This document shows positions 33,572-42,438 of a stretch of DNA of 64,000 bases, piece after piece (position 1 is the stretch's first letter; each line of letters starts with the position of its first letter). Below the pieces are notes generated by a model. It was given only the letters and a program-made list of their open reading frames with translations, searched no databases and had not been told where the DNA came from. The DNA lies in the NCBI RefSeq assembly GCF_001043915.1, contig NZ_LABX01000056.1, forward strand, positions 30,758 to 94,757, given 5' to 3'. Origin of the DNA: Methylobacterium aquaticum. Its GTDB lineage: Bacteria; Pseudomonadota; Alphaproteobacteria; Rhizobiales; Beijerinckiaceae. The position numbers were made by a program, and so were the translations under genes.

Positions 33572-36500
33572 ATGAACTTCTCCATCAGCGCCAAATACTT
33601 GGAGGCTAGCACCGCCCTCGTGCCGAGCCCGAGCCCGGCCGCGATCGTCGAGGCCGGCACGCGCCTCGCGGATGCCCTCGCGAAAGGCCGCGCGATCGAG
33701 ACCGCCGCCTTGCGCGCGGCGATGGAAGCCGCCTGCGGCGGCAACGACGCCGAGGGCTTCTGGCTGTGGAAGGACGCCTACGAGGCCGGCGAGGTCGCTC
33801 AAGTTCTGTTCCTGCGCCGGTTCTGGCCGGCGATCCGGGCCAAGGCCGCGACCCCGGCCGCCCGGCTCGCGATGCTCGCCCGGGTCGCCGCTCTCCTGCC
33901 GACCCATACGCGGCGCAGCGAGGAGAGCGAGGCGCTCCAGCAGTTCTCGACGCCGCTGCCGCTCGGCTACGTTGCGGCCCTCGCCTGCGGCCTGCGGCCG
34001 GGCGAGGAGCTGCTGGAGCCGTCAGCCGGCACCGGGCTGCTCGCGATCCACGCCGAGTTGGGCGGCGCGCGCCTCCATCTCAACGAGCTGGCCGCGACCC
34101 GGGCCGGGCTCCTGACGGCGCTGTACCCGGCCGGTTCGGTCACGCAGCTCGACGCAGCCCAGATCCACGACAGGCTGGATCCGGGCGTTACCCCGAGCGT
34201 GATCCTGATGAACCCGCCCTTCTCCGTGGCGGCCCAGGTCGAGGGCCGCTATCGCGACGCCACCGGCGATCACCTGCGCTCGGCCCTGTCCCGGCTTGCC
34301 CGCGGCGGGCGCCTGGTCGCCATCACCGGCGAGAGCTTCCGACCCGATCGCCCGGCCGCGGCGAAGGCCTTCGCGGCGCTTGGCGAGCGCGGCGGGCGGC
34401 TGGTGTTCTCGGCCGGGCTGTCGGGCCGCGCCTACGCGAAACACGGTACGTCCGTCGATGTGCGCCTCAGCGTGTTCGACCGGCTGCCCGCCGGCGAGAC
34501 GGGCGCGCACGTCGCCCCGCTCGGGCTGATGGAGGATGTGGCCGCGCTGCTGGCCGCGGTGCTCGCGAGCGTCCCGGCCCGCCTGGAGCCGGCCGCGCCG
34601 GCTGGACGCAGCGCGATCCCGGGCTTCGCCCGTAGGCCCGCCCCGGCCCCGCGCTCCCGCGCGCCGGACGCCGCCCCGGCTGCCGCTGGCGAGACCGCCC
34701 CGGAGGTCACCTACACGGTGATCGAGGAGCTGCCCGCCACGCTCGCGGCCGAGGCCGCCCTGTACGAGGCCTACGCCCTGGAGACCCTGCGGATCGAGGG
34801 CGCGCAACCCCACCCGACCCCGCTGGTACAGTCGACGGCGATGGCCTCGGTCCGCCTGCCAAGGCCGAGCCACACCCCGCGCCTGCCGACTGCTATCGTC
34901 ACTGGCGGCCTCCTCTCGGAATGCCAGCTCGAGACCGTGATCTACGCCGGCGCCGCCCACGCCCGCCACCTGCCGGGCTACTGGACGGTGGATGAGACCA
35001 GCACGGTCCTCTCGGCCGCGGCCAAGGGTGCCGATGGCGCCGTGCGCTTCCGCCAGGGCTTCTTTCTCGGCGACGGCACCGGCGCGGGCAAGGGGCGCCA
35101 GGTCGCCGGGATCATCCTCGACAACTGGGGCCAGGGACGCCGCAAGGCGCTCTGGATCTCGAAGAACGAAGCCCTGCTGGAGGACGCCCAGCGCGACTGG
35201 CGCCACCTCGGCCAGGAGCCGCTCCAGATCGTGCCCCTGTCGCGTTACGCCCCCGGCAAGCCGGTGACGCTGTCCGAGGGCATCCTGTTCACCACCTTCG
35301 CGACCCTGCGCGGAACCGGTCGCAACGGCTCGGGCTCGCGCCTCGACCAGATCCTTGCCTGGCTCGGGCCGGACTTCGACGGCGTCATCGCTCTCGACGA
35401 GGCCCACGCGCTCGCCAACGCCGCGGCCGGCTCAGGCGATCGCGGCGTGGTCGAGGCCTCGCAGCAGGGGCGCGCCGGCCTCGCACTCCAGTACCGCCTG
35501 CCTGATGCCCGCGTACTATACGTCAGCGCCACCGGCGCGGTCACGGTCGAGAAGCTCGCCTACGCCCACCGCCTCGGCCTGTGGGGTGGCGGCGCCTTCC
35601 CGTTCCCCACCCGGTCGGACTTCGTCACCGCCATGGACCAGGGTGGGCTCGCGGCGATGGAGGTGCTGGCGCGCGATCTGAAGGCGCTCGGCCTCTACAC
35701 CGCCCGCTCGCTGTCCTACGCCGGCGTCGAGGTCGAGATGCTCGAGCACGCGCTGACGGCGGAGCAGACGGCGATCTACGACGCCTACGCCGACGCCTTC
35801 CAGGTGATCCACACCAACCTCGACGCGGCGCTGAAAGCCTCGGGCGTCACCGGCACATCCGGAACGCTGAACCGGGCGGCCAAGTCCGCGGCGCGCTCCG
35901 CCTTCGAGTCGAGCAAGCAGCGCTTCTTCAACCACCTGCTCACCGCGATGAAGTGCCCTTCGCTGATCGTGGCGATCGAGGCGGGGATCGAGGCCGGCCA
36001 CGCGGCGGTCGTCCAGATCGTCTCGACCGGCGAGGCGCTGATGGAGCGGCGCCTGGCCGAGATCCCCTCGGAGGAATGGGGCGACCTGAACGTCGATGTC
36101 ACGCCGCGCGAGTACGTCATCGACTACCTGAAGCACGCCTTCCCGACCCAGCTCTACGAGCCCTACACCGACGACGGCGGCAACATCCTGTCCCGGCCGG
36201 TGATCGATGCCGACGGCCAGCCCGTCCTGTGCCGCGAGGCTGTCGAGACCCGCGACAGCCTGATCGAGCACCTGTGCGGGCTTGAGCCCGTGCAATCGGC
36301 CCTCGACCAGATCCTGCACCACTTCGGCACGGACGTCGTCGCCGAGGTGACGGGACGCTCGCGCCGGATCGTGCGCCAGGCGGGCAAGGACGGCGTTGAT
36401 CGCCTGGCGCTCCAGAACCGGCCGGCGACCGCCAACCTCTCGGAGACGCAGGCGTTCCAGGACGACGAGAAGCGGATCCTGGTGTTCTCGGATGCCGGCG

Positions 36501-37924
36501 GCACCGGGCGCAGCTACCATGCCGACCGGGGCGCCAAGAACCAGCGCCTGCGCGTCCACTACCTGCTCGAGGCTGGCTGGAAGGCCGACGCGGCGGTCCA
36601 GGGGCTCGGCCGCACCAACCGCACCAACCAGGCGCAGCCGCCTCGGTTTCGCCCGGTCACCACCAGCGTGAAGGGCGAGAAGCGGTTTCTCAGCACGATC
36701 GCCCGGCGCCTCGACACCCTCGGCGCCATCACCCGCGGCCAGCGTCAGACCGGCGGCCAGGGCCTGTTCCGGCCCGAGGACAATCTCGAAGGGCCGTACG
36801 CGGCGACGGCACTTCGCCAGCTCTACTGGGCGATCGTGCGGGGCGAGATCGAGGGCTGCCCGCTCAAGGTGTTCGAGGCGATGACCGGGCTCGCGCTCAC
36901 CTCCGAGAACGGCTCCGTTCTCGACGAGCTGCCGCCGATCGGCCGCTTCCTCAACCGCGTGCTGGCGCTGCGCATCGCGGTCCAGAACGTCCTGTTCGAG
37001 GCGTTCGAGGAGCGGCTGGCCCTGGTGATCGAGGGCGCGATCTCGGCCGGGGTCTACGACGTCGGCGTCGAGGTCCTGACCGCCGAGAGCTTCACGGTCA
37101 CCGATCGCGAGGTCGCCTACACCCACCCGGCGAGCGGGGCGCACACGCACCTCCTGACCATCGCCGAGCGCCGCCGGCTCCGGCCGCTCGACCTCGCCAC
37201 GGCGCTCGACATGATCGCCGACGGCTACCGCCCCGTCGTGAACGCGCGCTCCGGCCGGCCGGCGCTGATGGGCAAGGCGGCGAGCGAGACGCGCGAGGAC
37301 GGCTCGGTGGTCGCCCGGGTCCGCCTGGTGCGCCCGCTCCAGCGCCAGCTTCTCGACCGCGACCAGTACGCCCGCTCCTCGTTCGAGGATGTGACGCCGG
37401 AGGCCTTCGCGGCGGCGTGGGCGGCTGAACTCGCCAGCCTGCCCGAGTTCGACGAGCGCACCCTCTACGTGGTCACCGGCCTGCTGCTGCCGATCTGGGA
37501 CCGGCTGCCGGGCATCGACATGCGCGTCTTCCGCCTCGTGACCGACGCCGGAGAGCGCATCGTCGGGCGCGTGGTCGAGGCCCAGGACCTGCACGTCACC
37601 CGCGAGCGGCTGAACCTTGGAGCTGGCGCCGCCCTGGCGCCGGCCGAGGCCTACGCCGCGGTGCTCGGCGGGCGGACCAGCCTGCAGCTCGCGGGCGGTC
37701 TTCAGGTGAAAAGAGCAAGGGTGATGGGCGAGGATCGGATCGAAGTGATCGGGGCGAGCGAGAGTGCGCGGGCGGGGCTCAAGACCATCGGGCTGTTCTC
37801 CGAGGTGATCTCGTTTCGTACGCGTCTGTTCATCCCGGTCGGCGAGCGCGGCGCGGCCATTCTGGCCGCGATGATGGAGCGCCACGCGCTCCTGCGTTGC
37901 GTCGCCGTCACCGCTCACGCTTAA
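33572..37924 (+). CDS. Methyltransferase / strawberry-notch helicase fusion (DarB-like)
   Basis: A 1450-residue protein; ATG 33572 precedes MNFSISAKYLEAS. The N-terminal methyltransferase has LLEPSAGTGLLAIHAE (about residue 150) and ILMNPPFSV (N-P-P-F, about 213). The helicase part has FLGDGTGAGKGRQVAGI (P-loop-like, about 502), GVIALDEAHALANAA (DEAH, about 608), VLYVSATGAV and VQGLGRTNRTNQ (motif VI, about 1010), the strawberry-notch layout. Phage P1 DarB, which protects incoming DNA from type I restriction, has a related methylase-helicase design. Such polyvalent proteins are typical of large conjugative plasmids and phages. Confidence 0.85.
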   Translation: MNFSISAKYLEASTALVPSPSPAAIVEAGTRLADALAKGRAIETAALRAAMEAACGGNDAEGFWLWKDAYEAGEVAQVLFLRRFWPAIRAKAATPAARLAMLARVAALLPTHTRRSEESEALQQFSTPLPLGYVAALACGLRPGEELLEPSAGTGLLAIHAELGGARLHLNELAATRAGLLTALYPAGSVTQLDAAQIHDRLDPGVTPSVILMNPPFSVAAQVEGRYRDATGDHLRSALSRLARGGRLVAITGESFRPDRPAAAKAFAALGERGGRLVFSAGLSGRAYAKHGTSVDVRLSVFDRLPAGETGAHVAPLGLMEDVAALLAAVLASVPARLEPAAPAGRSAIPGFARRPAPAPRSRAPDAAPAAAGETAPEVTYTVIEELPATLAAEAALYEAYALETLRIEGAQPHPTPLVQSTAMASVRLPRPSHTPRLPTAIVTGGLLSECQLETVIYAGAAHARHLPGYWTVDETSTVLSAAAKGADGAVRFRQGFFLGDGTGAGKGRQVAGIILDNWGQGRRKALWISKNEALLEDAQRDWRHLGQEPLQIVPLSRYAPGKPVTLSEGILFTTFATLRGTGRNGSGSRLDQILAWLGPDFDGVIALDEAHALANAAAGSGDRGVVEASQQGRAGLALQYRLPDARVLYVSATGAVTVEKLAYAHRLGLWGGGAFPFPTRSDFVTAMDQGGLAAMEVLARDLKALGLYTARSLSYAGVEVEMLEHALTAEQTAIYDAYADAFQVIHTNLDAALKASGVTGTSGTLNRAAKSAARSAFESSKQRFFNHLLTAMKCPSLIVAIEAGIEAGHAAVVQIVSTGEALMERRLAEIPSEEWGDLNVDVTPREYVIDYLKHAFPTQLYEPYTDDGGNILSRPVIDADGQPVLCREAVETRDSLIEHLCGLEPVQSALDQILHHFGTDVVAEVTGRSRRIVRQAGKDGVDRLALQNRPATANLSETQAFQDDEKRILVFSDAGGTGRSYHADRGAKNQRLRVHYLLEAGWKADAAVQGLGRTNRTNQAQPPRFRPVTTSVKGEKRFLSTIARRLDTLGAITRGQRQTGGQGLFRPEDNLEGPYAATALRQLYWAIVRGEIEGCPLKVFEAMTGLALTSENGSVLDELPPIGRFLNRVLALRIAVQNVLFEAFEERLALVIEGAISAGVYDVGVEVLTAESFTVTDREVAYTHPASGAHTHLLTIAERRRLRPLDLATALDMIADGYRPVVNARSGRPALMGKAASETREDGSVVARVRLVRPLQRQLLDRDQYARSSFEDVTPEAFAAAWAAELASLPEFDERTLYVVTGLLLPIWDRLPGIDMRVFRLVTDAGERIVGRVVEAQDLHVTRERLNLGAGAALAPAEAYAAVLGGRTSLQLAGGLQVKRARVMGEDRIEVIGASESARAGLKTIGLFSEVISFRTRLFIPVGERGAAILAAMMERHALLRCVAVTAHA

Positions 37925-37951
37925 TGTCCGTGTCCCGACGGAGGTTCGATC

Positions 37952-39019
37952 ATGCCGACACTACCCCCCGCCTCGGATATCGCGGCTCAACTCGCCAACA
38001 ATGTCGAGTGGTTCTGTCGGCGCTACCTCTCCAACGGCTACCGCTCCGGTCGGTACTGGTGCGTCGGGGACGTCTACAACACCGAGGGCGGCTCCCTCTA
38101 CGTGCGCCTGACCGGCCCGGCCAGCGGCAAGGGCCGGCGGGGCAAGTGGCAGGATGCAGCCACCGGCGAGCACGGCGACCTCCTCGACGTGATCCGGCTT
38201 CAGCGCGGCGAGGACTGGCGCGACGCGCTGGCCGAGGCATGGGCCTTCCTCAGCCTGCCCGAACCGCCCGCGCCGGAGCGTCGCGAGGCGCTCCCACCAG
38301 CGCGTGACACCACGGAGTCGGCCCGGCGGATGCTGCGCTACGGGCGGCCGCTCGCGGGCACCCCGGCGGAGGCCTACCTGCGCTCACGCGGGATCGAGCA
38401 CGCCGCGAGCTTCGCCGCCCTGCGCTTCCACCCGCGCTGCCTCTATCGGCCGTCCCGCAAGCATCCGGGTCCGGATACCTGGCACCCGGCCCTGCTCGCT
38501 ACCGTCACCGATCTCGATGGGTCGGTCACGGCGGTAGGCCGGACCTGGCTCGCGCCGGACGGGCGTGGCAAGGCCGAACTTCCGAAACCCCGCCGCGTGC
38601 TCGGCAACCTGCTGGGCCACGGCGTGCGCTTTCCCGGCACCGTGTCGGATGTGATGGTGGCCGGCGAGGGCGTCGAGTCGGTGCTGTCGGTCCACCGCCT
38701 GATGCCGAGCATCCCCCACGTCGCCGCGCTCTCGGCCGGGCACCTCGGCGCCCTGATCCTGCCGGGGGGCCTGCGCCAGCTCTACATCGCCCGCGACGCC
38801 GACGAGGCCGGGGAGCGGGGAGCCTGGACCTTGCGCCAGCGCGCCGAGGCTCAAGGCATCCTGGTCAGTGACCTCGTTCCGCGGGAGGACGACTTCAATC
38901 GCGACCTGTGCCACCTCGGCCCGCGCGATCTCGCCCTGCACCTGGCCCCGCAGCTCGACCCGAACGATGCCGTGGCGCATCTCCTGTTCAATGAGGGCGG
39001 GGAGGCGGCTGCCGCCTGA
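37952..39019 (+). CDS. Toprim-domain primase-like protein
   Basis: A 355-residue protein. The N-terminal part (YWCVGDVYNTEGGSLYVRLTG...GKWQDAATGEHGDLLDVIRL) is the DUF7146-type CHC2-like segment, though a canonical zinc finger is not visible. The C-terminal Toprim domain shows VMVAGEGVESVLSV (Glu), ALSAGHL and LYIARDADEAGE (D-x-D). These are plasmid primase or Toprim proteins thought to act on the transferred single strand. It follows the helicase gene by 27 bp, so likely the same operon. Confidence 0.8.
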   Translation: MPTLPPASDIAAQLANNVEWFCRRYLSNGYRSGRYWCVGDVYNTEGGSLYVRLTGPASGKGRRGKWQDAATGEHGDLLDVIRLQRGEDWRDALAEAWAFLSLPEPPAPERREALPPARDTTESARRMLRYGRPLAGTPAEAYLRSRGIEHAASFAALRFHPRCLYRPSRKHPGPDTWHPALLATVTDLDGSVTAVGRTWLAPDGRGKAELPKPRRVLGNLLGHGVRFPGTVSDVMVAGEGVESVLSVHRLMPSIPHVAALSAGHLGALILPGGLRQLYIARDADEAGERGAWTLRQRAEAQGILVSDLVPREDDFNRDLCHLGPRDLALHLAPQLDPNDAVAHLLFNEGGEAAAA

Positions 39020-39141
39020 GGAGTGGGTGGAGAGGCCCGCTGGCACGCAGGGGCCGCGAGAGAGCCCGCCTCCACGGCCTTCTTGAGAGGGCGACGGGAT
39101 GCCGGGTCGGGGGACCTTGGGCGCAACGGCTTCACGCCCGA

Positions 39142-39227
39142 CGATTTTCCGCCGCCGCCCGTGGGGCGGCTTTGCATCGCGAAACAAAATCGACGGTCGC
39201 AGAGCCGTCCTCCGCTCCGCTCCGGCC
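39142..39227 (+). ncRNA. Nested-hairpin leader element, copy B
   Basis: Outer stem CGATTTT (39142-39148) with AAAATCG (39186-39192), inner hairpin GCCGCCC-GT-GGGGCGGC (39154-39170), then CCGTCCTCCGCTCCGCTCCG. It ends 127 nt before the DUF2493 gene. The 39020-39354 gap holds no supported gene. Confidence 0.5.
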
Positions 39228-39354
39228 CGCGCGGCCGCATCGCAAGACGTGCGATGCGGATCCTCGCGCGGGTGCGCCAGGCCCCCGAGCCCGGCCTTGG
39301 GTCGCCATGAAGGCCGCGATGGACGCGGTCCCCGGACCCTCGAGGAGCTAAGCG

Positions 39355-40281
39355 ATGCTCGACCACCTGACCCACGACCTCGACGAGGACCTTCAGCCCG
39401 ATCCGACCCTGCTCGAGGAGCTCGCGGTCACCGGCTACCGCCCGTTCGAGGAGCACGACGATCCCCGGCCCCTGCCCGGCGCCTTCCAGATGGACGGAGC
39501 CCTCAACGTCGCGATGTCCTCCCTCGAGCAGGCCTTCGCCGACACCCGCCTGGAGGACGACCTCGAGGACGTGCTCTGGGGCTTCGTGAACGTCTTCCAC
39601 CGCCGGGTCGAGCAGATCGATCGCAAGCTCGACGAGAACGAGCAGGCGCAGCGCCAGAGCCAGCGCGAGCAGGACGGCAGCGAAGTGCTGTCGGTCGAGC
39701 TGGAGCGGCTCATCGCCCTCGGGCAGACGCTCTGCGAACGCCGCAACGCCTTCGAGTACGCCCGCGACGCCGCCGCCCACCGGTTCACCCGGATCACGAA
39801 GTCGCTGTGGCGCCCGCGCTCCGGCTCGCAGGTCAACCGCGCCACGATGACCGCGGCGATGATCGACTCGCGCGACTTCATCAGCGCCCGGCGCCGAGCC
39901 GAGACCGAGATCCACCTGCCCCCGGGCACCCGGATCGCCTTCACGGGCGGCAAGCAGTTCCAGGACGTGTCGGTGATCTGGGACACCCTCGACAAGGTGC
40001 GGGCCAAGCACCCCGACATGGTGCTGCTCCACGGTGGAGGCGACGGCGCCGAGCTGATCGCGGCGAAGTGGGCCGAGAACCGCAAGGTCGCGCAGGTGGT
40101 GTTCCGGCCCGAGTGGAAGCGCCACAGCAAGGCGGCTCCGTTTCGGCGCAACGACACCATCCTGGAGCAGGCGCCGATCGGGGTGGTGCACTTCCCCGGT
40201 GGCGGGATCTCCGACAACCTCGCCGACAAGGCGATGGCGAAGGGCATCCCCGTTGCGCGGGGCGTGAAGGCCGGCGCGTGA
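39355..40281 (+). CDS. DUF2493 (SLOG-like) protein
   Basis: A 308-residue protein. The C-terminal 130 residues are DUF2493: RIAFTGGKQFQDVSVIWDTLDKV, MVLLHGGGDGAELIAAKWAENR and GISDNLADKAMAKGIPV, a Rossmann-like nucleotide-binding fold of the SLOG superfamily. The N-terminal half is an acidic, helix-rich region with a coiled stretch (IDRKLDENEQAQRQSQREQDG). The fusion is common on alphaproteobacterial conjugative plasmids; the ligand is unknown. Confidence 0.8.
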   Translation: MLDHLTHDLDEDLQPDPTLLEELAVTGYRPFEEHDDPRPLPGAFQMDGALNVAMSSLEQAFADTRLEDDLEDVLWGFVNVFHRRVEQIDRKLDENEQAQRQSQREQDGSEVLSVELERLIALGQTLCERRNAFEYARDAAAHRFTRITKSLWRPRSGSQVNRATMTAAMIDSRDFISARRRAETEIHLPPGTRIAFTGGKQFQDVSVIWDTLDKVRAKHPDMVLLHGGGDGAELIAAKWAENRKVAQVVFRPEWKRHSKAAPFRRNDTILEQAPIGVVHFPGGGISDNLADKAMAKGIPVARGVKAGA

Positions 40282-40320
40282 GCGCCGGACCCCGGGAGCG
40301 AGCGGCCCGTGATCGGGCCG

Positions 40321-40791
40321 CTATCCCTCGACGTGGCTCGGGTGCCAGGCGGCCGCCCGGGTCTCCCTGGCAAGCCGCCGATAGGCCTCCTCGAAGGCGC
40401 CGTGCACGCGTTGATCCTGGATCAGATCGGTGACGAGTAAGGCCAGCCGGTCGTAGGCCCCGCGCGGGAGGGAGACCTCGGTATCCGCGTCGCGATAGAA
40501 GACGACATCGCCGATCTGGACCAGCGAGAACCCAATGCGGTCGCAGAACACGGAAGCTTCCCCGTCAAGCTGGAAACCCTCGATCAGGTCGGCGACGTCC
40601 TCGACGCCGGTCGCCGAAAGGGGGAGGCCACTGAAGGTCAAGGTGAGGCGCAGATTGGCCGGCTCCCCGACTTCGAACCGAAGCGAGGTGGTGCCATCGA
40701 AGATCGCCTTCAAAGTCGACCAGGAAGATGCCGGAAGAGCCTCGGCGGGAGCCTCGGGGCAGGTGAACGGCTCGAGCGGGTTGACGGCCAT
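40321..40791 (-). CDS. Hypothetical protein
   Basis: A 156-residue protein; ATG 40791 (MAVNPLEPFTCPE) is chosen over an upstream extension of low-complexity sequence. Its middle is beta-rich (LRFEVGEPANLRLTLTFSGLPLS, ASVFCDRIGFSLVQIGDVVFYR) and the end helical (RVHGAFEEAYRRLARETR). No family recognised. It is convergent with the DUF2493 gene, 40 bp away. Confidence 0.55.
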   Translation of the reverse strand: MAVNPLEPFTCPEAPAEALPASSWSTLKAIFDGTTSLRFEVGEPANLRLTLTFSGLPLSATGVEDVADLIEGFQLDGEASVFCDRIGFSLVQIGDVVFYRDADTEVSLPRGAYDRLALLVTDLIQDQRVHGAFEEAYRRLARETRAAAWHPSHVEG

Positions 40792-40869
40792 GACTACCCC
40801 AAGGATCACCCTGATTGCCGCAGGGTAGCACGCAGGGAAGGCAGGGTCAGCACTGAACCGGAGCCGACC

Positions 40870-41345
40870 CGATCCAGGCTGGAAGCGCTCCTCCCCAACA
40901 AGAGTCGCGCATCTGGTCAAGCCGCGAGGCTGGCGGGGCCGCAGCGGCGCCACGCGAGACGCGGCGCAGCGCGTCAGCCACCTGCAATCAGGAGCGACGG
41001 CGGGGGTAGCAGATGGTCACACCGCCCATCCGGCAAAGAACGCCGACCGGCAGGTTCACCCATGGCGTAGGGCGCAGGAGGAGGCGCGGCAGTGACGTTC
41101 GCGCCGGCGTCGAACCGTCCCAACACGATGGCGACACGGGAACAGACGGCGGCTCCGCCCGCAACCGTCCGGCCGGACGATTTTCCCCTGGCGCTATGCG
41201 CCATTCCTCGCGGGACAAAATCGCCAGTCCGGCCGGTCCTCCGCTGCGCTCCGGCCCCTCGAGGGTGCGGGCGACACCGTCGCCTGTTTGAGGGGTTGCA
41301 TCGCGCCGGGGCGGTCCCGAGCGCCAGGGAAACCCAGCCGATGCT
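40870..41345 (+). repeat. Segmental duplication, unit 1 (leader of 41341 gene)
   Basis: About 480 bp of non-coding sequence, including GGCTGGAAGCGCTCCTCCCC, CCGCCCATCCGGCA, the nested-hairpin element and AACCCAGCCGATG at the gene start, is repeated at about 41605-42096 with high similarity. The first unit ends at the start codon of a 57-codon gene. Confidence 0.75.
41178..41256 (+). ncRNA. Nested-hairpin leader element, copy C
   Basis: Outer stem CGATTTT (41178-41184) with AAAATCG (41217-41223), inner hairpin TGGCGC-TAT-GCGCCA (41189-41203), and the distal hairpin GGCCGG...CCGGCC (41231-41256) around TCCTCCGCTGCGCT. The element ends 84 nt before the gene start. Confidence 0.55.
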
Positions 41346-41514
41346 CCTCTCCACCGACATCCCGCAGACCGATCTTCGTGCGAACCTCGAGGCGATCCTG
41401 GCCTCGATGAATGCGGAGATGAACTCGCTCTCCGACCTGGCCGCGCGGCGCGTCGTGGCGGAGTGCATCGAGACGATCCAGGACGCGATCGACGACCTCC
41501 CTGCGGGGGCCTGA
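41341..41514 (+). CDS. Hypothetical 57-residue protein (paralogue 1)
   Basis: MLLSTDIPQTDLRANLEAILASMNAEMNSLSDLAARRVVAECIETIQDAIDDLPAGA: two helices, no Cys, acidic. ATG 41341 directly follows the duplicated leader. It has the same length and a similar ending (LP-x-x-G/A) as the protein at 42093, and a loose A-E-x-x-S-x-S...R-R pattern in common. Confidence 0.5.
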   Translation: MLLSTDIPQTDLRANLEAILASMNAEMNSLSDLAARRVVAECIETIQDAIDDLPAGA

Positions 41515-41604
41515 GCGAGCCACCACGAGGGTCGGCATGAGCCGGCCCTTCGACCATGTCGGGAGACCGGGAACCTCGGCGCTGAGTGGTGCCCGGATCA
41601 TGGA

Positions 41605-42096
41605 GGTATCGGTGCCCGGCTGGAAGCGCTCCTCCCCGGCGAGGGCAGCCTATCTGGTCAGGCCGCGAGGCTGGAGGCGTCCGGAGCGGGCGCCATCACG
41701 AGCGGCGGCGGCGCGGTGAGGGGCGCCCTCCCGCGCCAAACTGGACGAGCGGCGAGGGCCACGAGCCGGCCACCCCGCCCCATCCGGCAAGCCCGGCGTC
41801 CGGTCGATCCGCCCCAAGCGGAACCGGCGGTGAAGCGCGGCGCCGACGTTCGCCACAGCGTCGGACCGTCCCTACACGATGGCGACAAGGGAACAGACGG
41901 CGTCTCCGCCCGCAACCGTCCGGCCAGACGATTTTCCCCTGGCGCTGCGCGCCATTCCTCGCGGGACAAAATCGTCAGTCCGGCCGGTCCTCCGCTGCGC
42001 TCCGGCCCCTCTCGGGGTGCAGGCGGAGCCGCCGCCTGTTTGGGGGGTCGCATCGCGCAGGGACGGTCCCGAGCGCCACAGGAACCCAGCCGATGC
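41605..42096 (+). repeat. Segmental duplication, unit 2 (leader of 42093 gene)
   Basis: The second copy of the 40870-41345 block. Differences are scattered single bases and small indels; the nested-hairpin element and the AACCCAGCCGATG at the start codon are kept. Confidence 0.75.
41929..42007 (+). ncRNA. Nested-hairpin leader element, copy D
   Basis: Outer stem CGATTTT (41929-41935) with AAAATCG (41968-41974), inner hairpin TGGCGC-TGC-GCGCCA (41940-41954), distal GGCCGG/CCGGCC hairpin (41982-42007). It ends 85 nt before ATG 42093. Confidence 0.55.
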
Positions 42097-42266
42097 CGCG
42101 CCCCACCTCGACCCTCCCCGCCCACGCCCGCTACGCCCTCGTGACCCACGTCGCCGAACTCCGCGCCGAGCTGGCCTCCATCTCCTGCCCGCGCGAGCGG
42201 CGCGCCATCCAGGCCGAGCTGAAGGCCGCCCAAACCCGGGTCGCCCAGCTTCCCCCGGAGGGCTAA
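42093..42266 (+). CDS. Hypothetical 57-residue protein (paralogue 2)
   Basis: MPRPTSTLPAHARYALVTHVAELRAELASISCPRERRAIQAELKAAQTRVAQLPPEG: helical with a basic middle. Same length as the protein at 41341 and the same leader, but only weak protein similarity. It ends 172 bp before the convergent traG gene. Confidence 0.5.
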   Translation: MPRPTSTLPAHARYALVTHVAELRAELASISCPRERRAIQAELKAAQTRVAQLPPEG

Positions 42267-42438
42267 AACCCCCTCCTCCAGGGCCGCCCGAACGGCGGCC
42301 TTCGACCCCGAAGATCGGGGAGCCATACGCTGGTTCGTAGCGCGCGGGACAAGCCTTCGGCGAGCCCCCGTCCGGGCGCCCGCCGAACCGTCCTTGCGGA
42401 CGGGTTTCGCCGCGCCTGGTGCCACGGCGAGCGGCCCG

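Noticed and set aside
35516..37918. 800-codon - strand frame opposite the helicase gene
   Set aside because: High GC removes stop codons on the opposite strand; the + strand product has clear methylase and helicase motifs.
38851..40191. 446-codon - strand frame across two + strand genes
   Set aside because: It spans the Toprim end, a leader element and most of the DUF2493 gene, with no sensible start or motif.
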